From Methylobacterium sp. (lineage in GTDB: Bacteria > Pseudomonadota > Alphaproteobacteria > Rhizobiales > Beijerinckiaceae): a stretch of 64,000 nucleotides of DNA. Below, piece by piece: positions 52,574-61,214 of the stretch (positions are counted from its first letter, which is position 1; the number at the start of each line of letters is the position of its first letter). A model generated the notes under the pieces. That model saw only the letters and a program-made list of their open reading frames with translations, did not search any database and was not told the origin of the DNA. Both the position numbers and the translations under genes were made by a program. The stretch covers positions 868,001 to 932,000 of the forward strand of contig JADCBP010000005.1 in the NCBI GenBank assembly GCA_020253445.1, given 5' to 3'.

Positions 52574-52655
52574 GCCGCGTCGCAAATCGATCCCGTTTTT
52601 CTCGAAAGCTCGCGTATGGCCTGCCCGCCAAAACGCGCGATCGGAGTGCTGTATC

Positions 52656-55127
52656 ATGCCCCAAGACGGCATTGACCTCAATCCAGGTGACCCCTTCGGC
52701 GTATTCGGGCGCAACGCAGAAGCCGAAACGGGGCGCGAAGCCGATGAAACCGAAGCAGTAGAGCTGAACGGAGGTAGCGCCCCGCCCGTTGAGCCGCCGC
52801 CGGACAGTGCCCCACCCAACAGCCCGTCTCCGCCCGATAGCGCGTCAGCACCCGCGACCGGCCCGCCGCAAGCCATCCTGGACCATGCCCTGGCGTGGGC
52901 CGCGCGCGGCTTCCGCATATTTCCGGTTCAGCCCGGCGCCAAGGTTCCACCCAAAGGAATGTTCTGGCGCAACGAGGCGACCAGCGACCCGGCCAAGATC
53001 CGGGCGTGGTGGGCGTTCAACCCGAACTACAACTACGGCGTGGCGGGTGGTGACGGCTGGCTGATCGTCGATGTGGATGCCGGCAAGAACGGGTTCGCGT
53101 CGCTGCTGGACGTGGACCTGCCGGACACGTTGACCGTCAAGACACCCGGCGGCGGGCTGCACCTGTACTATCGCGGGCCGGACGTGGCGAACAGCGTGGA
53201 TCGCGTGGCGCCCGGTATCGACATTCGGTCGAAGGGTGGCTACGTGATCGGCCCCGGGTCGGTGTTCGACGACGCCGACGGAGCCAAGGGCTACCGCGGC
53301 GCCTACAAGCTGATCGACGACCGCCCGGCCGCCGATGCGCCGGCCGGGTTCCTGCTGCAATGCGGGGAACCGAAGCAGCGCGACCGCGCGGCAGCCGTCA
53401 GCGTGGACGATCCGGACGACATCGTGTTCGCGATCCACTATCTTGAAAAGGACGCGCCGGCTGCGGTCGAGGGACGCGGCGGGAACAACACGACCTACGC
53501 CGTGGCTGCCCGGCTGATCGAGATCGGCGTGTCAGGCGAGCGCGCGGCCGAGCTGATGGCCGAGCACTGGAACGCCCGCTGCTCGCCGCCGTGGGATGTC
53601 GCCGAGCTTGTGACGATCTGCGGCAATGCGGCCAACTATGCACTGGCCCGGCAGGGCTCGGGCGGCGTGTCGGCGCTGAAGGACGAAGCCGGCGCGCCGG
53701 TCGCGCTGCCTGCTTCTGAAGCCGACACGCCGCCACTGTTCGATCCGTGGCGAGAGTTCATCGTGCCGGACGTTCCGACGGGTATTCTCCCCGATATCAT
53801 CGAGCGGTTCGCGACCGGCCAAAGCAGCATCATGGGCGCGTGTCGTAACGCCTTGGCGATGGCGGCCTTCGCGGCGCTATCCGGCGCGGTGGACCATCGC
53901 ACGTCGCTTCGCCTGATGCGCAATGGTGAGTGGACTGCAAGCCCCCGCCTGTGGACGCTACTAGCAGGGCCGCCCTCCAGCAAAAAGACGCCGATCATGA
54001 GCGCGGCGCTTGCGCCGCTGAAGCGCCTTGAAGCTCGAAGGCAAAAAGCATGGCGGGATGAATGCGCCCGCGTGCCGGAGGGCGTGCAAAAGCCGAAGCA
54101 GCCTGAACGTTACCTTGCCGGCAATACGACAACGGAAGCGCTTGCAGCCATCCTCGCGCGGCAGGACCGGGGCATTCTTGTCGAGCACGATGAAATCGCC
54201 GCCTGGATCGGCGGCATGGAGAAATACAATAATGGGGGCGGAGGCGCAGCGGATCGTGCGTTCTGGCTGGAGGCATTCAATGGCGCGTCCTTCAGCGTGG
54301 ACCGCGTAACGCGCCCAAGCATCAGCGTGGAAAACCTTTCGGCTTCGATCATTGGCGGCATTCAGCCGGCCCGTCTTGCTGAGCTTCAGGGGTTGCAGTC
54401 GGACGGATTGTTGCAGCGCTTCATCCCTGCGTTCGTCGGACCGGGGCGCATCGCGCAGGATCGCGCGATGCCGCCAGACGGGTATCACGAGATGATCGAG
54501 CAAGCCGCGTCGATCGCGCCGATGGAATTCAGGTTCGATGATGGCGCGCTGACCGTCGCGGAGCCGTTTCGCCAGCGTACGCACGATCTGCAAACGGCGA
54601 CCGAAAACGCACTCCCCGGCTTCGCGCAATTCGTTGGAAAGCTGGACGGCCTTTTCGGAACGTTTTGCCTGCTCTTTCATGTTGCGGAGGGGCTCGAGCC
54701 CGGCAACTGGGTAATGGAGCGCATCAGCGCGTGCACGGCCGCGCGGGTCGAACGGCTGTTCTCGGATTTCCTTCTGCCGCACGCTTTCGAATTCTATGGA
54801 GTTGCCGATCACGCGGTTACCGACAAGCTGCGCAAGATCGCGTCTTGGATCTTAACGCAAGGGAGCTTGCGCATTACGGCCCGCGACCTGATGCGAGAAG
54901 TCTCCTGCCTTCGCGGTATGGATGCCTGGGCGATCGGCCGGGCACTCGGGCCCTTGATCGCCGGAGGATGGCTGGAGCCGGAGAAGCCCGGACCGGACAA
55001 CCGCGCATGGCACGTGAGCCCGGCGGTCGCATTCCAATTCGAGCAGCGCCGCGAAGATGAGGAACGCCGGAAGCAGGAGCTTGCGCGACTGATGAACGGG
55101 CCGCGTCGCGCGGCGGGCGCGCCCTGA
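52656..55127 (+). CDS. PrimPol primase-polymerase fused to a DUF3987 helicase-like domain
   Basis: 823 residues. After a proline-rich linker (20-70), an archaeo-eukaryotic primase/PrimPol domain follows, with GWLIVDVDAGKNG (metal aspartates at about 139 and 141), TVKTPGGGLHLYYR (histidine near 169) and GIDIRSKGGYVIGPGS. A DUF3987 domain from about 370 has a Walker A-type loop AGPPSSKKTPIM near 435-446. Such proteins start replication of plasmids, phages and satellites. The stop is followed 164 bases later by a 26-bp perfect inverted repeat that may be its origin. Start 52656 preceded by CGGAG. Confidence 0.9.
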   Translation: MPQDGIDLNPGDPFGVFGRNAEAETGREADETEAVELNGGSAPPVEPPPDSAPPNSPSPPDSASAPATGPPQAILDHALAWAARGFRIFPVQPGAKVPPKGMFWRNEATSDPAKIRAWWAFNPNYNYGVAGGDGWLIVDVDAGKNGFASLLDVDLPDTLTVKTPGGGLHLYYRGPDVANSVDRVAPGIDIRSKGGYVIGPGSVFDDADGAKGYRGAYKLIDDRPAADAPAGFLLQCGEPKQRDRAAAVSVDDPDDIVFAIHYLEKDAPAAVEGRGGNNTTYAVAARLIEIGVSGERAAELMAEHWNARCSPPWDVAELVTICGNAANYALARQGSGGVSALKDEAGAPVALPASEADTPPLFDPWREFIVPDVPTGILPDIIERFATGQSSIMGACRNALAMAAFAALSGAVDHRTSLRLMRNGEWTASPRLWTLLAGPPSSKKTPIMSAALAPLKRLEARRQKAWRDECARVPEGVQKPKQPERYLAGNTTTEALAAILARQDRGILVEHDEIAAWIGGMEKYNNGGGGAADRAFWLEAFNGASFSVDRVTRPSISVENLSASIIGGIQPARLAELQGLQSDGLLQRFIPAFVGPGRIAQDRAMPPDGYHEMIEQAASIAPMEFRFDDGALTVAEPFRQRTHDLQTATENALPGFAQFVGKLDGLFGTFCLLFHVAEGLEPGNWVMERISACTAARVERLFSDFLLPHAFEFYGVADHAVTDKLRKIASWILTQGSLRITARDLMREVSCLRGMDAWAIGRALGPLIAGGWLEPEKPGPDNRAWHVSPAVAFQFEQRREDEERRKQELARLMNGPRRAAGAP

Positions 55128-55290
55128 AGCGACCCGCGATCGGCAAGCCGAAACATCCATGAAAGGCCGCCAGGCCGCTGTTACGCCTTCGTGACAGCGG
55201 TCTTTCGGCGCGCCTGTAAATTCTGCGTATTCAAGCGCTATTGTAACCTTTGCGTCTAAGACTGCCGTGGGCCTGGTTGCAGGCATACTG

Positions 55291-55405
55291 TGTCAGCATT
55301 TGTCGATACGCGGGCGCGAACAGAGTTAGTCCCTTCCTCTTTTCCCCATTATAGATTTCTCTCTCTCTGAGTGTGCTCACGCCCGCGTATCGACAAATGC
55401 TGACA
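55291..55405. repeat. 26-bp perfect inverted repeat around a pyrimidine-rich 63-base loop
   Basis: Left arm 55291-55316 (TGTCAGCATTTGTCGATACG...) and right arm 55380-55405 are exact reverse complements. The 63-base loop is AT- and CT-rich, with runs such as TTCCTCTTTTCC and TCTCTCTCT. Lies between the PrimPol gene and the next gene; candidate replication origin. The remaining gap 55406-56222 is GC-rich with short repeats and no supported gene. Confidence 0.85.
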
Positions 55406-55633
55406 GCAAGCGGGGGAGGCGATTTCATCGATATCGGACCGATGGCAGCAAAACCGTCGCGATACGGGCAGGAAAATCGCTGCATCGCCGCTTCTGAGAT
55501 TTGAGGCTTGCCTGCGCTTCGCGCGTGCGCGCTACAGCGATCTGCCGAGTTGGCCCGCGAAAGCCGGGCCCGTGGCCACAACGCAGCCGTAGCATTTATG
55601 TCCGCTCCCGGTCCCGTGGTTGCGCCGCCCCGC

Positions 55634-55693
55634 GTTCCCTTGGCCACGGCAAGAACGTTTCGCGTTCCTCTGGCCGCGGCAAGCACGTTTCGC
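55634..55693. repeat. Two tandem 30-bp units
   Basis: Unit 1 starts GTTCCCTTGGCCACGGCAAG and unit 2 GTTCCTCTGGCCGCGGCAAG; both end CACGTTTCGC or AACGTTTCGC. Non-coding GC-rich part of the island. Confidence 0.6.
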
Positions 55694-56222
55694 GTTGCCC
55701 TGTCCGGTCCGGTCTGGCCCGTCCGGCCGATCCGGCGACCGGGCTTTTTCCCGTGAGGGGCACCCTGCCCGTGGCAGCACCGGCCGTCGCTATGGCGCGC
55801 CTGGAGCGGCCGCTTTTTCCGGCTCGCAAAAATCCTGGCCCGCTCAACCACGAGTGCCTGCCGAGACAGCGCCAAGGCGAGGCGGAGGCCGGACCGATGG
55901 GGTTCAGGAAAGCAGCGACCGAAGGGCAGCAGGGCCATGGATCCCGGCTTGCGGCTTGCCGGCCCGCGCTCGAGTAACGCCGGTTCCGTTCGCTTGTACC
56001 GGGGAAGATACACGGCTGAAGCGCGCAGCGTCGGGGTGCGGCGCTCCACCAATTGATCTGCGGTACGCCTGGTGAGCAAAGGGCGTCAAAGCCCCATGGC
56101 CGTTCACAACCGCCACGACCCGTCGCGGCTTACGGGCGAAGCGCGAGCCATGCTCCTTTATCATGCCCATTGCCAGCACTTCCGATCTGGACGCGGCACG
56201 CTAGCCCGCTACGGTGCCAAGC

Positions 56223-56942
56223 ATGGCCAAACAGAACCGAACCTTGTCGACGGAAGAAGCGGTGCGCCGCGTGAAGCTCATCGTCGACCTGTTACTGGTT
56301 GACGTGCGTATGGCGGTGACGGCGCATGTCACCATGGAGACCCTGAACGATAGGATCCCCCCTCTTGGGGACCAGCCAACAGATCCAGCCTACACCGTCA
56401 AAGCTATTCAGGACGCCCTGGCGTTAAAAGTTGCAATGGACGCTGCGCGCATCTTCGACGTAACGGAGAACGCGCAATATCCGGTCGAGAAACAGGACAA
56501 GGCATCTATTCCGGTGCTCGCGGCCTTGCTCGCGCGCGAGGATGTGGAGGGCGTTCTTGTCGAAGAAGCGCGTCACTGGTTTCCGATCATCGCAGAAGAG
56601 CAGATGGCCGCATGCAGGCGCGCCGTGGCGGGCTTCATTCACACTGCGCAGTTAGTTCAGGCTGACGGGACGAAAGAGCGGGGGGCATTCATTCGGATAC
56701 GGGAGTTTCGAACAAAGCGACTGGCGCATCATCTGTTCGATCAGAAGCCGGACGCCCCGCCGATCTGTGACGATCTGACGCTTTTGATCAGCGTCGCCAC
56801 GAAAGCCGTGAAGCTCGCGGCATTGGGGATCAACGGCAAGGACATTGATCCACAAAGATGGATCGAGCGCGACCGCGAGCAGGCTTTGCAGTTCTGCCGT
56901 TGCTTGATCGCAGGTGTCGACAGGGAAGCCAGTGCCGGTTGA
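56223..56942 (+). CDS. Probable HEPN-domain protein, AbiU2-like
   Basis: 239 residues, all-helical by pattern. The segment IREFRTKRLAHHL at about 158-170 gives an Rx5H motif in the LRNKRIAH context typical of HEPN ribonucleases of the AbiU2 family. The N-terminal half (RRVKLIVDLLLVDVRMAVTAHVTMETLNDR and ALALKVAMDAARIFD) matches the bundled helices before that motif. If right, it would be a phage-defence or toxin RNase. Weak homology by eye, so alternatives remain. Convergent with the toxin-antitoxin pair. Confidence 0.5.
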   Translation: MAKQNRTLSTEEAVRRVKLIVDLLLVDVRMAVTAHVTMETLNDRIPPLGDQPTDPAYTVKAIQDALALKVAMDAARIFDVTENAQYPVEKQDKASIPVLAALLAREDVEGVLVEEARHWFPIIAEEQMAACRRAVAGFIHTAQLVQADGTKERGAFIRIREFRTKRLAHHLFDQKPDAPPICDDLTLLISVATKAVKLAALGINGKDIDPQRWIERDREQALQFCRCLIAGVDREASAG

Positions 56943-56951
56943 GCTGCCCGG

Positions 56952-57338
56952 TCAGGCGTGCGCCGGGCGAAGCGGCGCAATGGGTTTACGCCGCTCCCGA
57001 CCAGGACGCCGGATGCGCGGCTCTTCCGTCTCGCCAAGGCCGTCTAGCGCCACGGGCTTTCTGTCAGGAAATTCGACCATTAGCTTCAGCTTGCCGCCCA
57101 TCGCTTCGACATAGCTGGCAATCGTCGAAATCAGCAAGTCGCTCTGGCGCTCATACTTGGCTACGGTCGCTTGCTGGACGCCAAGCGCTTCCGCCAGTTG
57201 AACTTGCGTCAGTTCCTTTGCCTTCCGCAATTCCTGAAGGGTCAAATATTCCGCGTGTAGGCGATCGGCTTCCGCCTCAATCCGAGCGCGGCGGCCGGCA
57301 TCGATCGTGGCCATTTTGTCCCGCAAAGTGCGTGCCAT
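56952..57338 (-). CDS. XRE-family antitoxin (HigA-like)
   Basis: 128 residues. HTH: LQELRKAKELTQVQLAEALGVQQATVAKYERQSDLLISTIASYVEAMGGKLKLMVEFPD, the usual form of the DNA-binding antitoxin of HigBA/RelE-type systems, with a basic C-terminal tail. Its start at 57338 lies a few bases from the toxin stop (57344), so the toxin gene comes first in the operon, as in higBA. It would bind the toxin and repress the promoter upstream of 57700. Confidence 0.85.
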   Translation of the reverse strand: MARTLRDKMATIDAGRRARIEAEADRLHAEYLTLQELRKAKELTQVQLAEALGVQQATVAKYERQSDLLISTIASYVEAMGGKLKLMVEFPDRKPVALDGLGETEEPRIRRPGRERRKPIAPLRPAHA

Positions 57339-57343
57339 GGTCA

Positions 57344-57700
57344 TCATCCTTCCCGTTGCGCCAAATGGCGATCGAAACGCTCATCGGCACGGGCGATCAA
57401 CTGCTTATAGAAGCGTTTCTCGCTCACGCCCGACTTGTCCCCGCCGACAAGCAGGATCGCTTGCCGGGCGGGATCGAATGCGAAGGCAACGCGCCACACC
57501 CCGTCATCGGCGTTGCAGCGTAGTTCCTTCATGTTGGCGTGCCGTGAGCCGACAAGCGTATCGGCGTGCGGCCTGCCCAAAAACGGACCTTCCCTCTCGA
57601 GAAAAACCAAACGCACGAGAATGGCATCCTGCACCGCTTCAGGCAGCGCGTCGAACTCCGGTTCGAATTCATCCGCGAATGCGACAGTCCAGGGCATCAT
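57344..57700 (-). CDS. RelE/HigB-type toxin (Gp49-like)
   Basis: 118 residues with the RelE/ParE-like fold of the Gp49 subgroup: VAFADEFEPEFDALPEAVQDAI, LEREGPFLGRPHADTLVGSRHANMKELRC, GVWRVAFAFDPARQAILLVGGDK and the C-terminal FYKQLIARADERFDRHL. Predicted mRNA endonuclease working on translating ribosomes. Sequence order toxin then antitoxin with 4-base proximity supports a type II module that may stabilise the island. Confidence 0.88.
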   Translation of the reverse strand: MMPWTVAFADEFEPEFDALPEAVQDAILVRLVFLEREGPFLGRPHADTLVGSRHANMKELRCNADDGVWRVAFAFDPARQAILLVGGDKSGVSEKRFYKQLIARADERFDRHLAQREG

Positions 57701-57773
57701 CCGCCTATGCGTTGGAAGCTATATAACCAGGAAGCACTATTTTGACAAGACCTGCTTGTTGAAGGTCATCCGC

Positions 57774-58403
57774 TCACGATGCAAGCGGTGCTGAGGCGAT
57801 ACGCTTTGCCAGCCGCGCCAGCGTTGACCGCGACGCGCCGGTCGACGCCACGATTTGCGACCACGGCACGCCCCGCTTCAGCATGGCCACGATGCCGGCA
57901 TTGCGCTCCGCATCCTCCTTCCGGCCGCGATAGGCGCCGCCCGCCTTGGCCTTCGCGATGCCCTGGGATTGGCGCCGCCGGCGATCCTCATAATCCTTGC
58001 GCGCGACGGCCGCGAGCATGTCCAGCATCATGCCATTGATCGCGTCGAACATGCGGGCAGTGAAGGCGTCATGGTCCTTGCCGGCCATCATCCATGACGT
58101 CGGTAGGTCAAGCGCCACGACCCGCACCTGGCGTTCGCCAAGCTCGCGCTTCAGCCGTTCCCAATCTGCGGCGTTGAGGCGCGAGAGCCGGTCGACCTGT
58201 TCGATCAAAAGCACGTCGCCGGGCTTCGCATCGGCAAGCAGGCGGAACAGCTCCGGGCGCTTCAACGACGCGCCGCTTTCGTTCTCGACATACCAGGCCG
58301 CAACGGCAAGCCCGCGCTCGGCTGCGAAGCGCTCGAGATCCGCCCGCGCGCGGCTGGCGTCCTGTTCGTCGGTGGAAGCGCGAAGATAGGCACGGACAAA
58401 CAT
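57774..58403 (-). CDS. Serine recombinase of the resolvase/invertase family
   Basis: 209 residues. Catalytic domain MFVRAYLRASTDEQDASRARADL with Ser10 as the nucleophile, VEDRLSRL-like motif as EQVDRLSRLNAADWERL, and a C-terminal HTH (GVPWSQIVASTGASRSTLARLAKRI). The start at 58403 follows GGAGTTCGCC; an upstream ATG at 58415 is less likely, and the long open frame beyond it is shadow. Likely resolves dimers or cointegrates of the element using repeats just upstream (58417-58537). Confidence 0.9.
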   Translation of the reverse strand: MFVRAYLRASTDEQDASRARADLERFAAERGLAVAAWYVENESGASLKRPELFRLLADAKPGDVLLIEQVDRLSRLNAADWERLKRELGERQVRVVALDLPTSWMMAGKDHDAFTARMFDAINGMMLDMLAAVARKDYEDRRRRQSQGIAKAKAGGAYRGRKEDAERNAGIVAMLKRGVPWSQIVASTGASRSTLARLAKRIASAPLAS

Positions 58404-58416
58404 GGCGAACTCCATC

Positions 58417-58537
58417 AGTTCGATTAGAATGGTTCGCTTATTATCGGTTCGCTTTGAATTGTCAAGCTTGCATAATCGAACCGGATTTGCCGGGCTCCGC
58501 AATAGTTCGGCTGGAGCATACCTTAATCGAACCAGTC
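58417..58537. promoter_or_regulatory. Possible res site of the serine resolvase
   Basis: Six copies of a GGTTCG/CGAACC-type motif in both orientations (at 58417, 58431, 58445, 58477, 58504 and 58528) within 120 bases upstream of the resolvase, as expected for accessory and crossover sites of a res region. The remaining gap to 59394 is GC-rich non-coding, apart from the 10-bp repeats at 59255. Confidence 0.5.
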
Positions 58538-59254
58538 GACAGGCGTATTCGCACCGGCTTTGCCGGGCTGTTCGCCTTTGCCGCGCAGTCCCTCGATACG
58601 CTTCGCCAGGGGAGGGAGAAGCAGCGCCAGAAGCCTCGCGCCATGCGCCGGCGGGATTGGACAGGCTTTGCTCTCGCGGCGTCTGGCGAGCTTCCCCGCC
58701 TTCCCGTGATAGCGCCGGGGATGGGCGGTCCGGCCGTGGCCATGACCTGGCGCCTTTCGATGATCGCTCGGGCGAGCCGCGCCGATCGGTGACGCACCCG
58801 CACGGATCCGGCAGCGCGCGGCCTGCTACGCCAGCGCCATCGATCACCATCGGGCGCGACGATTGTTGCAGGGCTTCGATTGCCCCGCCCATTGGCCAAG
58901 CGATGGATACGCATCCGAAACGACGCGCCGTGCCTGTCCGGCAAGGCGGGCGCGGCGGGCGATGCGAGATCCACACGCGAGTGCGAGGCGCCAAGACGGG
59001 GGGCGGGACCCCCATCGAGCCGCCACGCCGCCGCGCGGGTCCTGACCCACGTTTTTCCGGCTCGTCGAAATCCCGTAACGCCCCAGTTACAGGACAGGCC
59101 GGAACGCCGATCCCATGCCAATGCACAAAACGGGCGGCGTTGTTGCTGCCCGATGCGGCTCCAAGCGCAGCGGACGGTCTGCCAAATCGGCCGCCTTGCC
59201 ATGGCCACCCAGCCGAACCGCGATCCCCAAGAAAAAATGTGCGCTTCCGTCACT

Positions 59255-59314
59255 GTCTCGCTACGTCCAGCAACGTCGCACACTGTCTTGCAACGTCTCG
59301 CAATGTCTAAATTC
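59255..59314 (+). promoter_or_regulatory. Six 10-bp direct repeats (GTCTYGCAAC type)
   Basis: GTCTCGCTAC, GTCCAGCAAC, GTCGCACACT, GTCTTGCAAC, GTCTCGCAAT and GTCTAAATTC follow each other without gaps from 59255. The 10-base period places every unit on the same DNA face. They end 80 bases before the start of the cassette gene at 59395. Operator array or iterons. Confidence 0.7.
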
Positions 59315-59394
59315 ACAAATGAAATCATGAATTTAGTTCTTGGAGCGCTCCGGCTGATGCGCTAGATTCGGCGCTGATCAGAAGGAGCGAAATT

Positions 59395-60276
59395 ATGGCC
59401 GCTGTTCCCAAGAAGTCCGCCGATATCCGTGACGAACTCACCCTGCAGCGCGATGCGCTCCGGCAGCAGGCGGGGCGATTGGCGTCCGATCTGGACGAGG
59501 CCACCGCGGCCCGCAACCGGGCCGTTGCCGCTGCCGCGCGCGATAACAGCAAGGCCAGCCAATCGGCGCGCGATACGGCAACCGGCGCCGTCGTGCGCCT
59601 TGAAGCGGAGCTGGCCGCCACGCGCTCCGCGCTGGCGCAGATCGACATGGACTTTGCGCAGCTTGCGGACGAACAGCGCATCACAGCCGAGGCCGCGCGG
59701 ATGAAGCGTTGTGCCGATGCGCTCGAGGAAGCCGCGAGGCTGGCCGGTGTGGCCGATCAGGCGGCCGCGGCCTTCGTCGAAAGTTACCTCGCATTCTCAA
59801 AGCAGGTCGACAAGGTTTACCGCGAGCTGCCGGCCTCGCACCGCGAGGCCGTGTTCGGCAGCGGCCTGCTTCTCGGCGGAACTGCTATGAACGCGACCGC
59901 CAACTATCTCCTTTCGGGGTCTGGCGTGGTGCCGCGCCCGATCTTCGAACCGAACCCGCACCGCCAATCGCTTCAGGCGCTGGTTCGGTATTTCGGCATT
60001 CCGGTTTTTGAAGCCGCGAACCGGCTTTCTGGCGATGACCTCATGAAGGCCGGCCTCACGACACCCAAGGGGAAGCCGCATGGGCACGGTTCGCCTGATC
60101 AAAAACGACGGCCCGGCCACGGCTGCAGGCACGATCCTCGGTTCGCAAAACCCGGTGGAAACCAACGTATGGGCGGAAGTCACCGGGCTCGGCACGATCC
60201 CGCCCGGCGGTTCGCATATCGAGATTACCGCCAATACGGGCGCGGTGCGCGTGGCGATCCTTCCGCCGGGGCATAA
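59395..60276 (+). CDS. Coiled-coil island protein, first gene of an unknown cassette
   Basis: Up to 293 residues. Residues 5-110 form a long coiled coil (DELTLQRDALRQQAGRLASDLDEA onward, heptads rich in A, L, R and E). A conserved-looking region FGSGLLLGGTAMNATANYLLSGSGVVPRPIFEPNPHRQSLQALVRYFGIPVFEAAN follows at about 160-220. The last 65 residues lie over the next gene in another frame and look like random R/G/H sequence, so the natural protein may end near residue 228. ATG 59395 with AAGGAGCG upstream. No family known. Confidence 0.65.
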   Translation: MAAVPKKSADIRDELTLQRDALRQQAGRLASDLDEATAARNRAVAAAARDNSKASQSARDTATGAVVRLEAELAATRSALAQIDMDFAQLADEQRITAEAARMKRCADALEEAARLAGVADQAAAAFVESYLAFSKQVDKVYRELPASHREAVFGSGLLLGGTAMNATANYLLSGSGVVPRPIFEPNPHRQSLQALVRYFGIPVFEAANRLSGDDLMKAGLTTPKGKPHGHGSPDQKRRPGHGCRHDPRFAKPGGNQRMGGSHRARHDPARRFAYRDYRQYGRGARGDPSAGA

Positions 60277-60376
60277 CGTCACCATGCCACTCGACAATGG
60301 CCATCTGATCCCGTCGGGCGCGGTCTACCGGAATGCGCTCGCGGCCGGTTCGCGGGTCTTCACCAAGCTCCCCTGA
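60080..60376 (+). CDS. Small beta-rich protein of unknown function
   Basis: 98 residues: MGTVRLIKNDGPATAAGTIL, then NVWAEVTGLGTIPPGGSHIEITANTGAVRVAILPPG and HNVTMPLDNGHLIPSGAVYRNAL. Alternating hydrophobic pattern with glycines predicts a compact beta sandwich, like small phage structural or carbohydrate-binding domains, though nothing is recognised. Its start lies 197 bases inside the tail of the preceding gene in another frame, with GGGGAAGC upstream. Confidence 0.6.
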   Translation: MGTVRLIKNDGPATAAGTILGSQNPVETNVWAEVTGLGTIPPGGSHIEITANTGAVRVAILPPGHNVTMPLDNGHLIPSGAVYRNALAAGSRVFTKLP

Positions 60377-60387
60377 GGATTGCGATC

Positions 60388-60480
60388 ATGTCGGCTCGCC
60401 TGCCTGTCGAAAACATCCCGCCTCCGGCTGCCGAGGCCCGTGGCATCATCTCTCGCGTCACAAAGGAGTTCGACCGATGA
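60388..60480 (+). CDS. 30-residue ORF in the island cassette
   Basis: MSARLPVENIPPPAAEARGI then SRVTKEFDR. Starts 12 bases after the previous stop with GAGGA before it and shares an ATGA overlap with the next gene, so it sits in a translationally coupled series. Too short for family assignment. Confidence 0.4.
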   Translation: MSARLPVENIPPPAAEARGIISRVTKEFDR

Positions 60481-60674
60481 TCGATCCGCATCCCGCGCCG
60501 CTTCCGACAAGCAGCCCGACCGAAAAACAAATCGACCGACTTATGGCCGATCCGGCTTTCATGGCGCGTTACACCCATTTTGATCTGCGGATCCGCGCCC
60601 AGGCCATGGAAGAAATGGAAAACCTCTCGAGGCGCGTGCTTGCCGAAAAGGCCGCTGCTGGTGCGCCGCGATGA
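60477..60674 (+). CDS. 65-residue hypothetical protein of the island cassette
   Basis: Hydrophilic protein with a central helix (EKQIDRLMADPAFMARYTHFDLRIRAQAMEEMENL). ATGA overlap with the preceding 30-codon gene and ATGA overlap with the next; AAGGAG lies upstream of the ATG. The MADPAFMARYTHFD pattern could be a short interaction motif. No homologue known to me. Confidence 0.55.
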   Translation: MIDPHPAPLPTSSPTEKQIDRLMADPAFMARYTHFDLRIRAQAMEEMENLSRRVLAEKAAAGAPR

Positions 60675-61171
60675 TGATACCAGCCCTTGAAACAGGGATG
60701 GGAAGTCCCGGCGCCGAACAGCATTCCCGAGCGGTTGATCGCGGCCTGACCCCGGCTGAAGCGGCGCTTTATCGATGCGAGGAAGCGCGCTCCGGCGCGA
60801 CAATGGAACTCACGCTGTCGCCGGGGGAGGCGCTAGCACTGTCTTCGCATCGCGCGCTTCACCTCAACGATGATGAGGAAGCCGTAACGATCGCGCCGGC
60901 GCGCGGCGGTTGCATCCTTGCGCGCCTTCGCGAGACAAAGCACGGCGCGGACACGGCGCCGCTACAGGTCAAGCTCCCGCCGGATGTTGCATTGATCGTC
61001 CTTCGCCCTGCCGCCGGCGAGCCGGCCCTTGCCGCGCTCGAGATCCGGCAGGAGGGCGTAAAGCGGATCGCCTTCCATCTGCCCGGCACCGCGCCGGACC
61101 GGCCGAAGGCATCGGCCCGGCTTAACGCGCTGTCCTATCTCGCCAGCAACAGCAGGGCCGCTCCCGCGTAA
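60671..61171 (+). CDS. 166-residue hypothetical protein, last gene of the cassette
   Basis: Overlaps the previous stop by 4 bases. Predominantly beta pattern (TMELTLSPGEALALSSHRALHLNDDEEAVTIAPARGGCILARLRE, then VKLPPDVALIVLRPAAGEPALAALEIR) with a hydrophilic end. It could be a cupin- or OB-like small domain, but no diagnostic residues are seen. End of a run of five same-strand, mostly overlapping genes under the 10-bp repeat array. Confidence 0.6.
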   Translation: MMIPALETGMGSPGAEQHSRAVDRGLTPAEAALYRCEEARSGATMELTLSPGEALALSSHRALHLNDDEEAVTIAPARGGCILARLRETKHGADTAPLQVKLPPDVALIVLRPAAGEPALAALEIRQEGVKRIAFHLPGTAPDRPKASARLNALSYLASNSRAAPA

Positions 61172-61214
61172 GCGGCGCACGGGAGCGCGCCGTCACACCT
61201 TTGGGCCGTTGCGT

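Noticed and set aside
55501-56079. Several overlapping frames after the inverted repeat
   Set aside because: They arise from 30-bp repeats and GC-rich sequence; none has a ribosome site or motif.
58402-59310. 302-codon plus frame and its reverse partner in the island gap
   Set aside because: Covers the res-like region and repeats, has skewed R/P/A composition and no homology; treated as non-coding.
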